A stretch of DNA of 64,000 nucleotides from positions 248,001-312,000 of the forward strand of contig NZ_JARLTC010000002.1 of NCBI RefSeq assembly GCF_029382225.1, given 5' to 3'. Below are positions 16,751-26,537 of this stretch, piece by piece. The notes under the pieces are model-generated. The model was not told the origin of the DNA and ran no database searches. It saw only the letters and a program-made list of their open reading frames with translations. The translations under genes were made by a program, and so were the position numbers. This stretch comes from Spongiactinospora sp. TRM90649. Lineage in GTDB: Bacteria > Actinomycetota > Actinomycetes > Streptosporangiales > Streptosporangiaceae. Within the stretch, counting starts at the first letter, position 1. The number at the start of each line of letters is the position of its first letter.

Positions 16751-16806
16751 CCCCGGCGGCCCTGGGCCGCCGGGGATGACCGATTTTCCGGGACGCTCGG
16801 CGTCCC
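16751..16806 (+). terminator. Two consecutive terminator-like hairpins
   Basis: A 10-bp GC stem (16751-16760 with 16766-16775, loop CCTGG) begins 7 bp after the stop at 16744. A second 7-bp stem (GGGACGC / GCGTCCC, 16790-16806) follows after GATTTTCC. Together they should end the lipoprotein-secreted protein transcript. Confidence 0.65.
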
Positions 16807-16877
16807 TAACCGAGAATTGACGTACTGGGCGGGCCGATCGGGGCTACGGAGGGCGTTCGATCGGACACGATGGCAGG

Positions 16878-19349
16878 GTGAATCGACGCTCGGTGCGTTC
16901 GAGGGCGGCGGTGGCCGTGTTGGTCGTCGTGGCGCTGGGGGCGATCGTGATCCTGGTGGCCCGGGTGTTGGACCCGGTCGCCGAGGTCAGTGTCGCCGAC
17001 CTGGTCGGGCTGCTGCTCGCGGTGATCCCGCTCGCCGTCGCCGTCGTCACCTGGGCGAGAACCCGGCCGTCCGTCCGCGCGGATGTGGAGGCCGCCGCCG
17101 GGGTCCTGGCCGGGCTGGTGGAGCGGCAGTGGCGTGACGAGGCCCGGCATCGGCTGCTCGACGACCCCGAGCCGATGCCCGTCCGGTGGCGGCTGACAAG
17201 TGCCGGGGCCGGCACGGGCCTGCCCCGATTGCTCGGCCCCGGGGCCGAGGCGCTGCGCGAGGGCGGGCATGACGTGCCCGCCCTGGCCCGTGCCTTCCGC
17301 GGCCTCGACCGCCCGCGGCTGGTCATCACCGGCGGCCCCGGCATGGGCAAGACCACCCTGGCCGTGCGTCTGCTGCTGCGACTGCTGGCCGACCGCGCCG
17401 CCGACCTGGCGGCGGCCGGTCCCGGCGAGATCGTCCCCGTCCCCGTGCTGGTGCCCGTCAGCGGGTGGGACCCGCGCACGGACCCCCGCCTGCACGACTG
17501 GCTCGCCGTCCGGCTGGCCCAGGACTACCCCGCCCTCGCCGCGCCCGAGCTCGGCCCCGGAGCCGCCGCCGCGCTGGCCACCGGCGGTCACATCCTGCCC
17601 GTCCTGGACGGCCTGGACGAGATCGGGCCGCAGGCCCGCGCCCGGGTGATCGACGCCCTCAACGCCTCCCTCGACGCCCGCGACCGGCTCGTCCTGACCA
17701 GCCGCACCGGCGAGTTCGGCGAGGCCGTCGCCATCGCGGGCCGTCCGTTGTCCGCCGCCGCCGTCATCGCGCCGATGACGCTCCCGCCGCAGGCCGGGGC
17801 CGACTACCTGCGCGCCTGCCTGCCCGCCGTCCCCACCGAGCCCTGGCGGCGGGTGCTGGACGCGCTCGGCGCGGGCACCGCGCCCGGCCTGACCGCGTTC
17901 GCCGCCACCCCGCTCGGCCTGTGGCTGATCCGCGCGGTCTACCTGGACACCCGCGCCGACCCGTCGCCGCTGGCCGGGCCGCTCGGCGGCGACCAGGCCG
18001 CGCTGCGCGCCCACCTGCTCGACCGCCTCATCCCCGCGCTGATCGCCACCCGCCCGCCCAGCGGCGACCCCGCCGACCACTTCCGCCCCGCCCGCGCGCT
18101 CGACCCCGACGCCACGCGCCGCCACCTGGCCTGCCTGGCCCGCCGCTTCCCCGGCACGGAGACCCGTGACATCGCCTGGTGGCGGCTGGCCCGGACGGTC
18201 CGGCGGTTCCCCCTCACCGTGGCCGTGTCGGTGGCGCTCATCACCACCGTGCTCTTCACCGTCATGCTCACCGCGGGCAACGTGGTCATGCGGCTGATGC
18301 TGACCGGGCCGAGCGACGTGCCGGACGGCGTGCGCGACGGCCTGGTCGGCGGGTCCGTCATCGGCGCCGCGCTCAGTCTGGCCTTCGGGGCCGCCGCCGG
18401 GCTGGCCGCCATGCGATCCCGGGACGGAGGTCCCCCGGCGTCCTGGTACCGCGCGCTCGGGCGCAGGATCGTGCGCGGGGCGCCGCCCGGCGTGGCCTTC
18501 GGCACGTTGATCTACCTGCTGGCGCGGACGATCGCGGGACCCGAGGAGTACCCCACCCTGGTCCTCCTCGGGGTGCTCGGCGCGCTGGCGGTGGGCATCG
18601 CGGCGGCCGGTTCGTGGGGGGAGCAGCCTCCCGGACACGCGGCGCTGAGCCTGCGCAAGCACTCCGGCCGCCGCTTCCTGCTCCGGGGCGCGTTGCGCGG
18701 GATCGTGCGGGGGATGGGTCTCGGCGTGCTGGTCGGGGTGATCTGCGGGCTGGTGTTCGGCCTGTCGATCAGCCCCCTGCACGGACTGGCCCTCGGCGTC
18801 CTGGGCGGGGGGCTCTACGCCTTCTGCTTCGGGCCCGCGATCGGGCTGATCAGATGGCTGGAGGTGCCGCTGATCACGACGATCGGCACCCCGGCTTCCA
18901 GCTACCGCGCCGACCGCACGCTGTCGCTGGTCCGCGCGCTCATCCCGGGGCTGGTGTTCGGGGCCATGATCGGGTGGGCGTGCGCCCTGCTGACGCCCTC
19001 CCTCGCCTACCCTCAACCGGCCGGGGTCGGGTTCGTTTTCGGCCTCACCTTCGGGTTCGCCTTCGGGGCGATGTTCGGGCTGGTCTCCGGAGATCACCAC
19101 GCGTGGCCGTCGTGCTCGTTCACCGTCGCGCGGCTGGCGCTGACCCGCCGGCTGCCCTGGCGGCTCATGGCGTTCCTGGACGACGCCCACCGGCTGGGGC
19201 TGCTGCGGGCCGTCGGGCCGGTCTACCAGTTCCGTCACGCCGCGCTGCACGACCATCTGGCCGCTGAGGGGGTGGTGCGGGCTGTACTACGGAACTCCAG
19301 CCCACGGGATCGATCGGCGACGGGTTCCCCGGAAGGGTTGAGGTCGTAA
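16878..19349 (+). CDS. Membrane-bound NACHT (STAND) NTPase
   Basis: An 823-aa protein starting at a GTG. Two N-terminal membrane segments (residues ~9-60) are followed by a NACHT NTPase: Walker A GGPGMGKTTLA (~152-162), Walker B LPVLDGLDEI (~238-247), sensor region LVLTSRTGEF. From residue ~440 onward there are about eight hydrophobic segments rich in Gly, Ala and Phe (GLTFGFAFGAMFGLVSG), and it ends with the conserved FRHAALHDHLA helical motif. NACHT proteins act as signal-induced switches, and several kinds defend against phage. The long polytopic C-terminus suggests that the effector is the membrane part. No partner gene is adjacent. Confidence 0.85.
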   Translation: MNRRSVRSRAAVAVLVVVALGAIVILVARVLDPVAEVSVADLVGLLLAVIPLAVAVVTWARTRPSVRADVEAAAGVLAGLVERQWRDEARHRLLDDPEPMPVRWRLTSAGAGTGLPRLLGPGAEALREGGHDVPALARAFRGLDRPRLVITGGPGMGKTTLAVRLLLRLLADRAADLAAAGPGEIVPVPVLVPVSGWDPRTDPRLHDWLAVRLAQDYPALAAPELGPGAAAALATGGHILPVLDGLDEIGPQARARVIDALNASLDARDRLVLTSRTGEFGEAVAIAGRPLSAAAVIAPMTLPPQAGADYLRACLPAVPTEPWRRVLDALGAGTAPGLTAFAATPLGLWLIRAVYLDTRADPSPLAGPLGGDQAALRAHLLDRLIPALIATRPPSGDPADHFRPARALDPDATRRHLACLARRFPGTETRDIAWWRLARTVRRFPLTVAVSVALITTVLFTVMLTAGNVVMRLMLTGPSDVPDGVRDGLVGGSVIGAALSLAFGAAAGLAAMRSRDGGPPASWYRALGRRIVRGAPPGVAFGTLIYLLARTIAGPEEYPTLVLLGVLGALAVGIAAAGSWGEQPPGHAALSLRKHSGRRFLLRGALRGIVRGMGLGVLVGVICGLVFGLSISPLHGLALGVLGGGLYAFCFGPAIGLIRWLEVPLITTIGTPASSYRADRTLSLVRALIPGLVFGAMIGWACALLTPSLAYPQPAGVGFVFGLTFGFAFGAMFGLVSGDHHAWPSCSFTVARLALTRRLPWRLMAFLDDAHRLGLLRAVGPVYQFRHAALHDHLAAEGVVRAVLRNSSPRDRSATGSPEGLRS

Positions 19350-19376
19350 CAAACGACCACTCAACAGGGAGTTCTC

Positions 19377-20498
19377 ATGTCGTTCCGGACACCCCTCGCC
19401 GCCGCCGCCCTCACCGCGCTCGCGCTGAGCACCGCCGCCACCCCGGCGAGCGCCGCGCCCGCCGTCCCGGGGTCGGTGCAGAAGAGCCTGGACGCGCTGG
19501 TCGCCGACGGCGCGTTCCCCGGGGCGCTGGCCGCCGTGCGGGACGCCGAGGGCCGTACGCGCCACTACACCGCCGGGGTGGGCGACCTGAAGACCGGTGC
19601 GAAGGTCCCGGTGAACGGGAGGGTCCGCATCGCCAGCAACACCAAGATGTTCACCTCCGTGGTCGTCCTGCAGCTCGCCGAGAAGGGATTGATCGACCTG
19701 GACGCCCCCGTCGAGAAGTACCTGCCGGGCCTGATCAGGGGCAACGGCAACGACGGGCGGAAGATCAGCACTCGCCGGTTGCTCCAGCACACCGCCGGGC
19801 TGCCGAACTACACCCGCGACATGCCGCCGATCCTGACGGTCCGCGACCGCTACACCGACCCCCGGCGGCTCCTCGACGAAGGCCTGGCGGAGAAGCCCTC
19901 GTTCCGGCCGGGCAAGGGCTGGGAGTACAGCAACACCGGCTATGTGGTGCTGGGCCTGCTCGTGGAGAAGGTCACAAGACGCCCGATCGGTGATGAGATC
20001 ACCCGGCGGGTGATCCGGCCGGCGGGGCTGCGCGACACGTACTGGCCGGGCGTCGGCGACCGTTCCATCCAGGGCCCGCACCCGAAGGGGTACACGCCCA
20101 AGAAGCCCGGTGGCCCGATGGTGGACATCACCCGGCTGGACCCCTCGTGGGGCTGGGCGGCGGGGCAGCTCATCGGAACGCCCGGCGACCTCAACCGCTT
20201 CATGGTCGCGCTGCTGGACGGCAGGCTGCTCAAGCCCGCGCAGCTCGGTCAGATGAAGAAGACCGTCCCCGCGCCCGGTTTCCCGAAGGGCTGGGGCTAC
20301 GGCCTGGGCCTGGTGAAGATCAAGCTCAGTTGCGGGGACGCCTGGGGCCACGGCGGCGACATCGACGGCTACGAGACCCGCGACGCCGCCATGGAGGACG
20401 GCCGGGCCGCCACGGTCGCGGTGACCGCCCTCCCCACCAGCGAGAAGAACGCCGAGCGGGTCAACGCCGTCCTGGACACCGCGCTGTGCGGGAAGTAG
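19377..20498 (+). CDS. Secreted serine hydrolase, class C beta-lactamase / D-Ala-D-Ala carboxypeptidase fold
   Basis: A 373-aa exported enzyme with AGGGAG before the ATG. The signal peptide ends near ASA (residue ~27). Penicillin-recognising motifs are in order: SNTK (Ser87-Lys90), YSN (Tyr184-Asn186) and a late HGG triad (GHGGDIDGY, ~residue 325). The enzyme should act on cell-wall peptides or other amides and esters. A Streptomyces R61-type DD-carboxypeptidase is the nearest described member by motif layout. It starts 28 bp after the NACHT gene. Confidence 0.88.
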   Translation: MSFRTPLAAAALTALALSTAATPASAAPAVPGSVQKSLDALVADGAFPGALAAVRDAEGRTRHYTAGVGDLKTGAKVPVNGRVRIASNTKMFTSVVVLQLAEKGLIDLDAPVEKYLPGLIRGNGNDGRKISTRRLLQHTAGLPNYTRDMPPILTVRDRYTDPRRLLDEGLAEKPSFRPGKGWEYSNTGYVVLGLLVEKVTRRPIGDEITRRVIRPAGLRDTYWPGVGDRSIQGPHPKGYTPKKPGGPMVDITRLDPSWGWAAGQLIGTPGDLNRFMVALLDGRLLKPAQLGQMKKTVPAPGFPKGWGYGLGLVKIKLSCGDAWGHGGDIDGYETRDAAMEDGRAATVAVTALPTSEKNAERVNAVLDTALCGK

Positions 20499-20584
20499 CG
20501 CCCCGCCCGCCGTACGGGTTCTCCTAAAACGATTCAGTGGGACCCGGCGGAACCGAGGCGGCGAGAGTGGTTAACCTGACGGGC

Positions 20585-22177
20585 ATGAGCGCTGAACCCG
20601 TATCCGAGGATGTCGACATCCACACCACGGCAGGAAAGATCGCGGACCTGGAGCGGCGCATGTTCGAGGCCGCCCACGCGGGGTCGGCGAGGGCCGTGGA
20701 GAAGCAGCACGCCAAGGGCAAGATGACCGCCCGGGAGCGGGTGCTGGCCTTCCTCGACGAGGGCAGCTTCGTGGAGTTCGACGAGTTCGCGCGGCACCGC
20801 TCCTCGGCGTTCGGCCTGGAGCGGGAGCGCCCCTACGGCGACGGCGTGGTGACCGGCCACGGCACCGTGGACGGCCGGCCCGTGGCGATCTTCTCCCAGG
20901 ACTTCACGGTCTTCGGCGGCTCCCTCGGCGAGGTCTTCGGCGAGAAGATCGTCAAGGTGATGGACCACGCGCTGAAGACCGGCTGTCCCGTGGTCGGCAT
21001 CAACGACTCGGGCGGCGCGCGGATCCAGGAGGGGGTGGTGAGCCTCGGCCTGTACGCGGAGATCTTCAAGCGCAACGTGCACGCCTCGGGCGTGATCCCG
21101 CAGATCTCGCTGATCATGGGCCCGTGCGCGGGCGGCGCGGTCTACTCGCCGGCGCTCACCGACTTCGTGCTGATGGTCCGCGAGAAGTCCCACATGTTCA
21201 TCACCGGCCCCGACGTCATCAAGACCGTCACCGGTGAAGAGGTCACCTTCGAGGAGCTGGGCGGCGCTCACACGCACAACTCCAAGTCCGGCGTGGCGCA
21301 CTTCGAGGCGGCCGACGAGGACGAGTGCCTGGAGTTCGCCAAGGCGCTGCTGTCGTACCTGCCGGGCAACAACCTGGACGAGGGCCCCGTCTTCGAGGTC
21401 GATCCCGTCATGCTGGTCACCGACGAGGACCGCGAGCTGGACGCGCTGATCCCCGACTCGGCCAACCAGCCCTACGACATGCTCGAAGTGATCGGCCACG
21501 TCCTGGACGACGGCGAGTTCCTGGAGGTCCACGCCCAGTTCGCGCCGAACATGGTGGTGGGTTTCGGCCGGGTGGAGGGCCGGTCGGTCGGCGTCGTGGC
21601 CAACCAGCCGATGAGCCTGGCCGGGACGCTCGACATCGCCGCCTCCGAAAAGGCCGCGCGTTTCGTGCGCACCTGCGATGCCTTTAATGTGCCCGTCCTG
21701 ACATTTGTTGACGTTCCCGGATTCCTCCCGGGTACCGATCAAGAATGGAATGGCATCATCCGGCGCGGCGCCAAGCTCCTCTACGCCTACGCCGAGGCCA
21801 CCGTGCCGCTCGTCACGGTCATCACCCGCAAGGCGTACGGCGGGGCCTACGACGTCATGGGCTCCAAGCACCTGGGCGCCGACGTCAACCTGGCCTGGCC
21901 GACCGCGCAGATCGCCGTCATGGGCGCGCAGGGCGCGGTGAACATCCTCTACCGCCGTGAGCTGGCCACCGCCGACGATCCCGACGCCGAGCGCGCCCGG
22001 CTGACCACCGAGTACGAGGACACCCTGGCCAACCCCTACCTCGCCGCGGAACGCGGCTACGTGGACGCCGTCATCCGCCCCTGTGACACCCGTGTCCAGG
22101 TGGTGAAGGCGCTGCGCTCGCTGCGGAACAAGCGCAGCGTGCTGCCCCCGAAAAAACACGGCAACATCCCCCTTTAA
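20585..22177 (+). CDS. Acyl-CoA carboxylase carboxyltransferase (beta) subunit
   Basis: A 530-aa carboxyltransferase that moves CO2 from carboxybiotin to an acyl-CoA (propionyl- or acetyl-CoA). Two crotonase-like halves are present: the first with the oxyanion glycines in [11 protein letters not shown] and [11 protein letters not shown], the second with [27 protein letters not shown] and [10 protein letters not shown]. The length matches AccD5/PccB. The start is taken at the ATG of MSAEPVSED; an upstream GTG at 20537 is less likely. It is followed 42 bp later by the epsilon subunit gene, as in the mycobacterial accD5-accE5 pair. Confidence 0.93.
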   Translation: MSAEPVSEDVDIHTTAGKIADLERRMFEAAHAGSARAVEKQHAKGKMTARERVLAFLDEGSFVEFDEFARHRSSAFGLERERPYGDGVVTGHGTVDGRPVAIFSQDFTVFGGSLGEVFGEKIVKVMDHALKTGCPVVGINDSGGARIQEGVVSLGLYAEIFKRNVHASGVIPQISLIMGPCAGGAVYSPALTDFVLMVREKSHMFITGPDVIKTVTGEEVTFEELGGAHTHNSKSGVAHFEAADEDECLEFAKALLSYLPGNNLDEGPVFEVDPVMLVTDEDRELDALIPDSANQPYDMLEVIGHVLDDGEFLEVHAQFAPNMVVGFGRVEGRSVGVVANQPMSLAGTLDIAASEKAARFVRTCDAFNVPVLTFVDVPGFLPGTDQEWNGIIRRGAKLLYAYAEATVPLVTVITRKAYGGAYDVMGSKHLGADVNLAWPTAQIAVMGAQGAVNILYRRELATADDPDAERARLTTEYEDTLANPYLAAERGYVDAVIRPCDTRVQVVKALRSLRNKRSVLPPKKHGNIPL

Positions 22178-22219
22178 TCAACGACGATCCTGGGCAGGAG
22201 AGCTGGAGGAGGACGCAGG

Positions 22220-22426
22220 ATGCCCGACGCGCACATGAGCATCGTTCGCGGTGACGCCACGCCAGAGGAGATCGCCGCCGTGATCCTGGCGCTCACCCGG
22301 AGGACGACACCCCCGAAGGCGCCGACCAGAAGAAAGACCGACCTGTGGAGGGATCCGACGCATAGGATGCGAAAGCCACTGGCCCATGGCCTCGGCGCTT
22401 GGCGAAGCGGTTCTCTCCCGTTTTAG
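22220..22426 (+). CDS. Acyl-CoA carboxylase epsilon subunit
   Basis: A 68-aa protein starting with a GGAGGA site. The N-terminal SIVRGDATPEEIAAVILALTRR is the epsilon-subunit helix signature, and the C-terminus ends with the AWRSG tail typical of AccE/PccE. Epsilon binds the beta-subunit core of actinobacterial acyl-CoA carboxylases and raises activity. Its position directly after the beta gene supports the call. Confidence 0.88.
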   Translation: MPDAHMSIVRGDATPEEIAAVILALTRRTTPPKAPTRRKTDLWRDPTHRMRKPLAHGLGAWRSGSLPF

Positions 22427-22535
22427 GTAGGAGGATCCCCTCGGATGGGGTGTCAACTTCCTCAAGTGTTGGGACTATCTAGAAATGGGCGAATATAGTC
22501 AGCCGATCATCTAGTCCCGAGGCCTGGAGGACGAC

Positions 22536-23474
22536 ATGGCCATCCCGGACCTCTTGCCACATGCCGTGGTCGCCAAGTACGCGGTCCTCGTTGACGTCGG
22601 CTACCTCTACGCCGCCGCCGGCGAGGTCATCCTCGGGGCCAAGGAACGCAAGGAATACCGTGTCGCCGCCGATGAGCTGATCCAGGCGCTGCAAAAACAT
22701 GCGGAAGACCGTATTTCTGGGGAGCTTCTCCGTATTTACTGGTACGACGCCGCGCGCGACCGTGTGCCCACCGTCGACCAACGGGTGATCGCCCAGCTCC
22801 CCTGGGTCAAGGTCCGGCTGGGCAACCTGAACGCGCGCGGCCAGCAGAAGGGCGTGGACGCCCAGATCAGGAGCGACCTGGAGGCGCTGGCCCGGCACCA
22901 CGCGGTCAGCGACACCATCCTGCTGGCCGGTGACGAGGACATGGTGCCCGCCGTCGAGGCCGCCCAGGCGTACGGCGTGCGCGTCCACCTGTGGGGTGTC
23001 GAGCCCCCCTACGGCACCAACCAGGCCGAGCGCCTGGTCTGGGAGGCCGATACCGTCGAGGTGATCAGCGCCGACTTCCTGCGCCCCTACTTCAGCCGCG
23101 CGCCGCAGGCCGTGCCCGCGGCCCCGGCCACGCCGTCGCCCGCGCAGGTCTTCGCCGGGCGCACACACCCCGTCAAACCGGCGCTCAAGCACGGCCAGAT
23201 CACCAAGCTGGGCCCCAGCCGCCCGCACGTCGAGGAGGTCGGCGAGCACGTGGCGCAGAAGTGGATCCTCACCCGGGGCCGCGACAACATCCGCGACCTG
23301 CTGCCCGGCCCGATCCTGCCCACCGTGATCGACACCGAGCTGCTGATCGAGGCGGAGAAGGAGCTGGGCCACTCGCTGCGCCCCTACCCGGAGGCCCGGG
23401 TGTGGCTGCGCGACGGCTTCTGGGCCCGCGTCTACCGCGAGTTCGACCTGGGCGTCGGGGTGTCCAGCAAGTAG
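22536..23474 (+). CDS. NYN-domain (PIN-like) ribonuclease-family protein
   Basis: A 312-aa cytosolic protein. The NYN core is at residues ~15-190: KYAVLVDVGYLYAA (first acidic residue), RIYWYDAARD, KGVDAQIRSDLEAL and DTILLAGDEDMVPAVEAAQAYGVRVHLWG, with the conserved acidic residues of metal-dependent NYN nucleases. A linker rich in Pro and Ala (~200-220) leads to a helical C-terminal domain (KWILTRGRDNIRDLLPGP onward) of unknown role. It is preceded by a 109-bp gap with an inverted repeat. The RNA target is unknown. Confidence 0.85.
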   Translation: MAIPDLLPHAVVAKYAVLVDVGYLYAAAGEVILGAKERKEYRVAADELIQALQKHAEDRISGELLRIYWYDAARDRVPTVDQRVIAQLPWVKVRLGNLNARGQQKGVDAQIRSDLEALARHHAVSDTILLAGDEDMVPAVEAAQAYGVRVHLWGVEPPYGTNQAERLVWEADTVEVISADFLRPYFSRAPQAVPAAPATPSPAQVFAGRTHPVKPALKHGQITKLGPSRPHVEEVGEHVAQKWILTRGRDNIRDLLPGPILPTVIDTELLIEAEKELGHSLRPYPEARVWLRDGFWARVYREFDLGVGVSSK

Positions 23475-23565
23475 TCGGGTGTCCGGCAAGTAGCGGAAAC
23501 AGCGGTCGCCGTCAGGTCCGATTTCCGCGAGTCATAGCCTCTGGCATGGGCATATTCTGGCGAAC

Positions 23566-24984
23566 ATGTTGATGAGAGCGGAGCCGGCGAGCCCGGTCGG
23601 GCTGGACTTCGACGCCTGTTACCGCGCCGCGTCGGCGCGAGACCCGCGTTTCGACGGCCGCTTCTACACGGCGGTCAGCACCACGCGCATCTACTGCCGG
23701 CCGATCTGCCCGGCCCGCACACCGGCACGTCGTAACGTACGATTCTACCGGCACGCGGCCTCGGCCGAGGCCGCCGGATTCCGGCCCTGCAAGCGCTGCC
23801 GCCCCGAGCTGAGCCCCGGCGACCCCGGATGGGACGTCCGGAGCGACCTGATCGGCCGGGCCCTGCGGCTGATCGACGAAGGGGTCGTGGACGACTTCGG
23901 CGTCGCCGGGCTGGCCCGGCGGCTGCACATCACCGAGCGCCACCTGCACCGGCTGTTCACCGCCGAACTGGGGGCCGGGCCGCTGGCGGTGGCGCGCACC
24001 AAGCGGCTGCTGCTGGCCAAGCAGCTCCTCACCGAGACCGCGCTGCCGGTCACCGACGTCGCCTTCGCGGCCGGGTTCGGCAGCGTGCGGCAGTTCAACG
24101 CGACGATGAAGGAGACGTACGGCTTCGCCCCCGGCGAGCTGCGCGCCACGGCGGGCGGGCCGCGCACCGACACCACGGCCGCGCTCGCGCCGCTGAGCCT
24201 GCGGTTGCACCACCGCGAGCCGTACGACCCGGTGGGGCTGCTCGGCTTCCTGGCGGCGCGGGCGATCCCCGGCGTCGAAGAGGTCGACGCCACGTCCTAC
24301 ACGCGGGCCGTCGCCGGAGGGTCCGTCACGCTCAAGGTGGCGAAGGGCCATCTGGCGCTGACCGTTTCGGTGGCCGACACCCGGCACGTGGCACGCATCG
24401 TGGCGCGCTGCCGGCGGCTGTTCGACCTCGACGCCGATCCCACGGCGGTCGGCGAGGCGCTGTCGCAGACGGCGCTGCACCCGCTCGTCCAGGCGCGGCC
24501 TGGGCTGCGCGTCCCTGGCGCGTGGGACGGGTTCGAGCTGGCCGTCCGGGCCGTGGTGGGGCAGCAGATCTCCGTCGCGGGGGCGCGCACCCTGCTCGGG
24601 CGGATCGCCGAGCGGGCCGGGGGCGACGGGCTGTTCCCGACGGCCGAGGCCCTCGCCACAGCCGACCTGTCCGGGCTCGGGCTCACCGGCCGCCGGACGG
24701 CCACCCTCGCGGCCCTCGCCGAGCGGGTCGCGTCCGGCGAGATCGACCTCGACGGCGCGCAGGAGCCCGGCGAGGCCGTCGCCCGGCTCCTGGAGATCCC
24801 CGGCATCGGGCCCTGGACCACCAGCTACATCGCCATGCGCGCGCTGCGCGACCCCGACGCCTGGCCCGGCGGCGACCTCGGCCTGCGCAAGGCGATGGCG
24901 TGCCTGAACATCCCTGAAGATCACATCGAGCGGTGGCGGCCCTGGCGGGCCTACGCCGCGATGCACCTGTGGAGTTCGTCATGA
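23566..24984 (+). CDS. alkA: Ada-type regulator fused to DNA-3-methyladenine glycosylase II
   Basis: A 472-aa fusion for alkylation repair. Residues 1-~85 form the Ada zinc domain with Cys44, Cys48, Cys75 and Cys78 (RIYCRPICPA, FRPCKRC); Cys44 corresponds to the methyl-phosphotriester acceptor. Residues ~95-195 are an AraC-type HTH (FGVAGLARRLHITERHLHRLF). The rest is an AlkA N-domain and an HhH-GPD glycosylase with the hairpin LEIPGIGPWTTSYIAM and catalytic Asp437 in WPGGDLGLRKA. One protein would therefore sense methylation, activate transcription and excise alkylated bases. Its stop overlaps the ogt start by 4 bp. Confidence 0.93.
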   Translation: MLMRAEPASPVGLDFDACYRAASARDPRFDGRFYTAVSTTRIYCRPICPARTPARRNVRFYRHAASAEAAGFRPCKRCRPELSPGDPGWDVRSDLIGRALRLIDEGVVDDFGVAGLARRLHITERHLHRLFTAELGAGPLAVARTKRLLLAKQLLTETALPVTDVAFAAGFGSVRQFNATMKETYGFAPGELRATAGGPRTDTTAALAPLSLRLHHREPYDPVGLLGFLAARAIPGVEEVDATSYTRAVAGGSVTLKVAKGHLALTVSVADTRHVARIVARCRRLFDLDADPTAVGEALSQTALHPLVQARPGLRVPGAWDGFELAVRAVVGQQISVAGARTLLGRIAERAGGDGLFPTAEALATADLSGLGLTGRRTATLAALAERVASGEIDLDGAQEPGEAVARLLEIPGIGPWTTSYIAMRALRDPDAWPGGDLGLRKAMACLNIPEDHIERWRPWRAYAAMHLWSSS

Positions 24985-25490
24985 TCGAAGCACAGACCCT
25001 GCCGACCCCGGCCGGCCCGCTGTCCCTGCTGGTCCGCGAAGGCGTGCTGGTGGCGGCGGGATTCACCGAGGACCCCGGGGAGATGTTCGACCGGCTCCCG
25101 GCCGTGCTGCGGGCGGAGGAGGAGCTGAAGGTCGTGGACGACCTGGGCGAGCCCGCGCGGGCCGTACGAGCCTACCTGGACGGCGACCTGACGGCGCTGG
25201 ACTCGATCCCGGTGAGCCAGCCCGGCTCCGAGCGCCGCCAGCGGCTCCTCACCGCGCTGCGGGACGTCCCGGCTGGTACCACCGTCACCTACGCCGAGCT
25301 GGCCGAGCGCGCCGGAATGCCGAGGACGGCGGCGCGCGCGGCGGGCGGCGCCTGCGCCCAGAACCTGATCGCGCCGTTCGTGCCCTGCCATCGGGTGCTG
25401 CCCGCAACGGGTGGCTTCGGCGGCTACTACTACGGCACGCCGGTGAAGGAGTGGCTCATCGCGCACGAGTCGGGCGCGGCCATCGGCTGA
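24981..25490 (+). CDS. ogt: Methylated-DNA-[protein]-cysteine S-methyltransferase
   Basis: A 169-aa suicide repair protein that takes the methyl group from O6-methylguanine. The active-site motif is PCHRVLPATGGFGGYYYGTPVKEWLI, with the acceptor Cys in PCHRV (~residue 135). The arginine finger helix and the TVTYAELAERAGMPRTAARAAGGACAQN DNA-binding wing are present. The ATG overlaps the upstream stop (ATGA, 24981-24984), so it is translationally coupled to the Ada-AlkA gene, forming a two-gene adaptive-response operon. Confidence 0.94.
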   Translation: MIEAQTLPTPAGPLSLLVREGVLVAAGFTEDPGEMFDRLPAVLRAEEELKVVDDLGEPARAVRAYLDGDLTALDSIPVSQPGSERRQRLLTALRDVPAGTTVTYAELAERAGMPRTAARAAGGACAQNLIAPFVPCHRVLPATGGFGGYYYGTPVKEWLIAHESGAAIG

Positions 25491-25515
25491 CAGCGACGAT
25501 AGAGGACGAAAGGGA

Positions 25516-25544
25516 ACGGCCCCGGCTGAGGAAGCCGGGGCCGT
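25516..25544. terminator. Bidirectional terminator hairpin
   Basis: A perfect 12-bp GC-rich stem (25516-25527 with 25533-25544) with a 5-nt loop GAGGA lies between the convergent ogt stop (25490) and the stop at 25551. Confidence 0.85.
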
Positions 25545-25550
25545 CGTACG

Positions 25551-26537
25551 TCAGTCGCCCAGCTTGGTGACCGTGCTCTGCACCTCGCCCACCGGCACGT
25601 CGCGGGTGACCTCGATCGCGATCGGCTGGTAGGCCACCGGGATGGGGCCGCCGTCGGTCTCGACGTCGACCTGCCAGGTGGTGGTGACGGACAGCTCATA
25701 TACCTTGCGCGGCAGATCGACCGAGGCCCGGCGGTAGATCACCCCGCACTGGAGCTTGCCGCCCTTGACGTAGGGGTGACCGGTGGGCCCGCACTCGGAC
25801 TTCAGGTCGTAACGCTGGGTGTCCGTGGTGCCCGGGTCGATCTCCATCTCGTCCAGCGTCGCGGTGACCGTCGCACTCATCACCCCGGGAAGCTCGGCCG
25901 TGACCGAGCGGCTGGGATCGTCCACTCCCAGCCACACCCAGGTGCCCAAGTTGACGTAGCTCTTCTCGTTGGGATTGAGCATGATCTTGGGTTCGGGGAC
26001 GGTCAGCGCCGCCCGCGCGATGTCCGCCAGTTCCTGGGCGGTGATGCCGTTGGGCGGGGTCTCGCCCTCCGGGGCCCAGACGAACGGGTCGAGCGCGCCC
26101 CAGCAGGACAGCCCGTTGGGGTCCTTCTCGTTGTAGGAGGGGACCCACCAGCGGCCCTTCTTCCCTTCCTGGTCCTTGAACTGCTTGAGGAACTCCTGGA
26201 ACTCCTCTTCGGTGCCGTCGGGGTGGGCCTGGAACCAGTACGGGCGGATCTGCTCCTGCTGCTGGAGCATGTCCTTGCCGTCGGGGCCGGGTTCGTACCA
26301 GCAGGGGCGCTTGAGGCGGTAGCCATCGCCGCGCTTGCCGTTCAGGCCGTCGCCGCGCAGGACGATCTGCGAGTTCCACAGCTTCACCCCGACCGTGCGG
26401 TCGTTCTGGAAGCTCTCGCCCTTCGGCCCCGGCGGCGGTGCGGCGGCGGCCGAGGCAGCGCCCGCGCCGGACAACACCAGGCTTCCCGCGGCGAGGAGAA
26501 CAAGCAGCCGGGGCATCCTCGGACTCATCGTCGGCAT
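25551..26537 (-). CDS. Secreted protein of unknown function, last gene after the Tad operon
   Basis: A 328-aa exported protein with a signal peptide (MPTMSPRMPRLLVLLAAGSLVLSGAGAASA). The mature part is rich in Trp, Tyr and Pro with about five Cys (RPCWYEPGPDG, LSCWGALDP, SECGPTGHP, LQCGVIYR). The sequence of the C-terminal third (KVYELSVTTTWQVDVETDGG) suggests a beta-rich domain. It overlaps the lipoprotein gene by 13 bp. Its place at the end of a Tad operon suggests that it is a pilus-associated surface protein, but no family is recognised. Confidence 0.7.
   Translation of the reverse strand: MPTMSPRMPRLLVLLAAGSLVLSGAGAASAAAAPPPGPKGESFQNDRTVGVKLWNSQIVLRGDGLNGKRGDGYRLKRPCWYEPGPDGKDMLQQQEQIRPYWFQAHPDGTEEEFQEFLKQFKDQEGKKGRWWVPSYNEKDPNGLSCWGALDPFVWAPEGETPPNGITAQELADIARAALTVPEPKIMLNPNEKSYVNLGTWVWLGVDDPSRSVTAELPGVMSATVTATLDEMEIDPGTTDTQRYDLKSECGPTGHPYVKGGKLQCGVIYRRASVDLPRKVYELSVTTTWQVDVETDGGPIPVAYQPIAIEVTRDVPVGEVQSTVTKLGD

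Noticed and set aside
16806..19256. 816-codon minus-strand open frame opposite the NACHT gene
   Set aside because: Gln/Gly/Arg/Pro-rich mirror of a high-GC coding strand, without domains.
22473..22500. GACTAT/ATAGTC inverted repeat before the NYN gene
   Set aside because: Six-base arms 16 bp apart are expected by chance in a short A/T-richer gap; no regulator is suggested.
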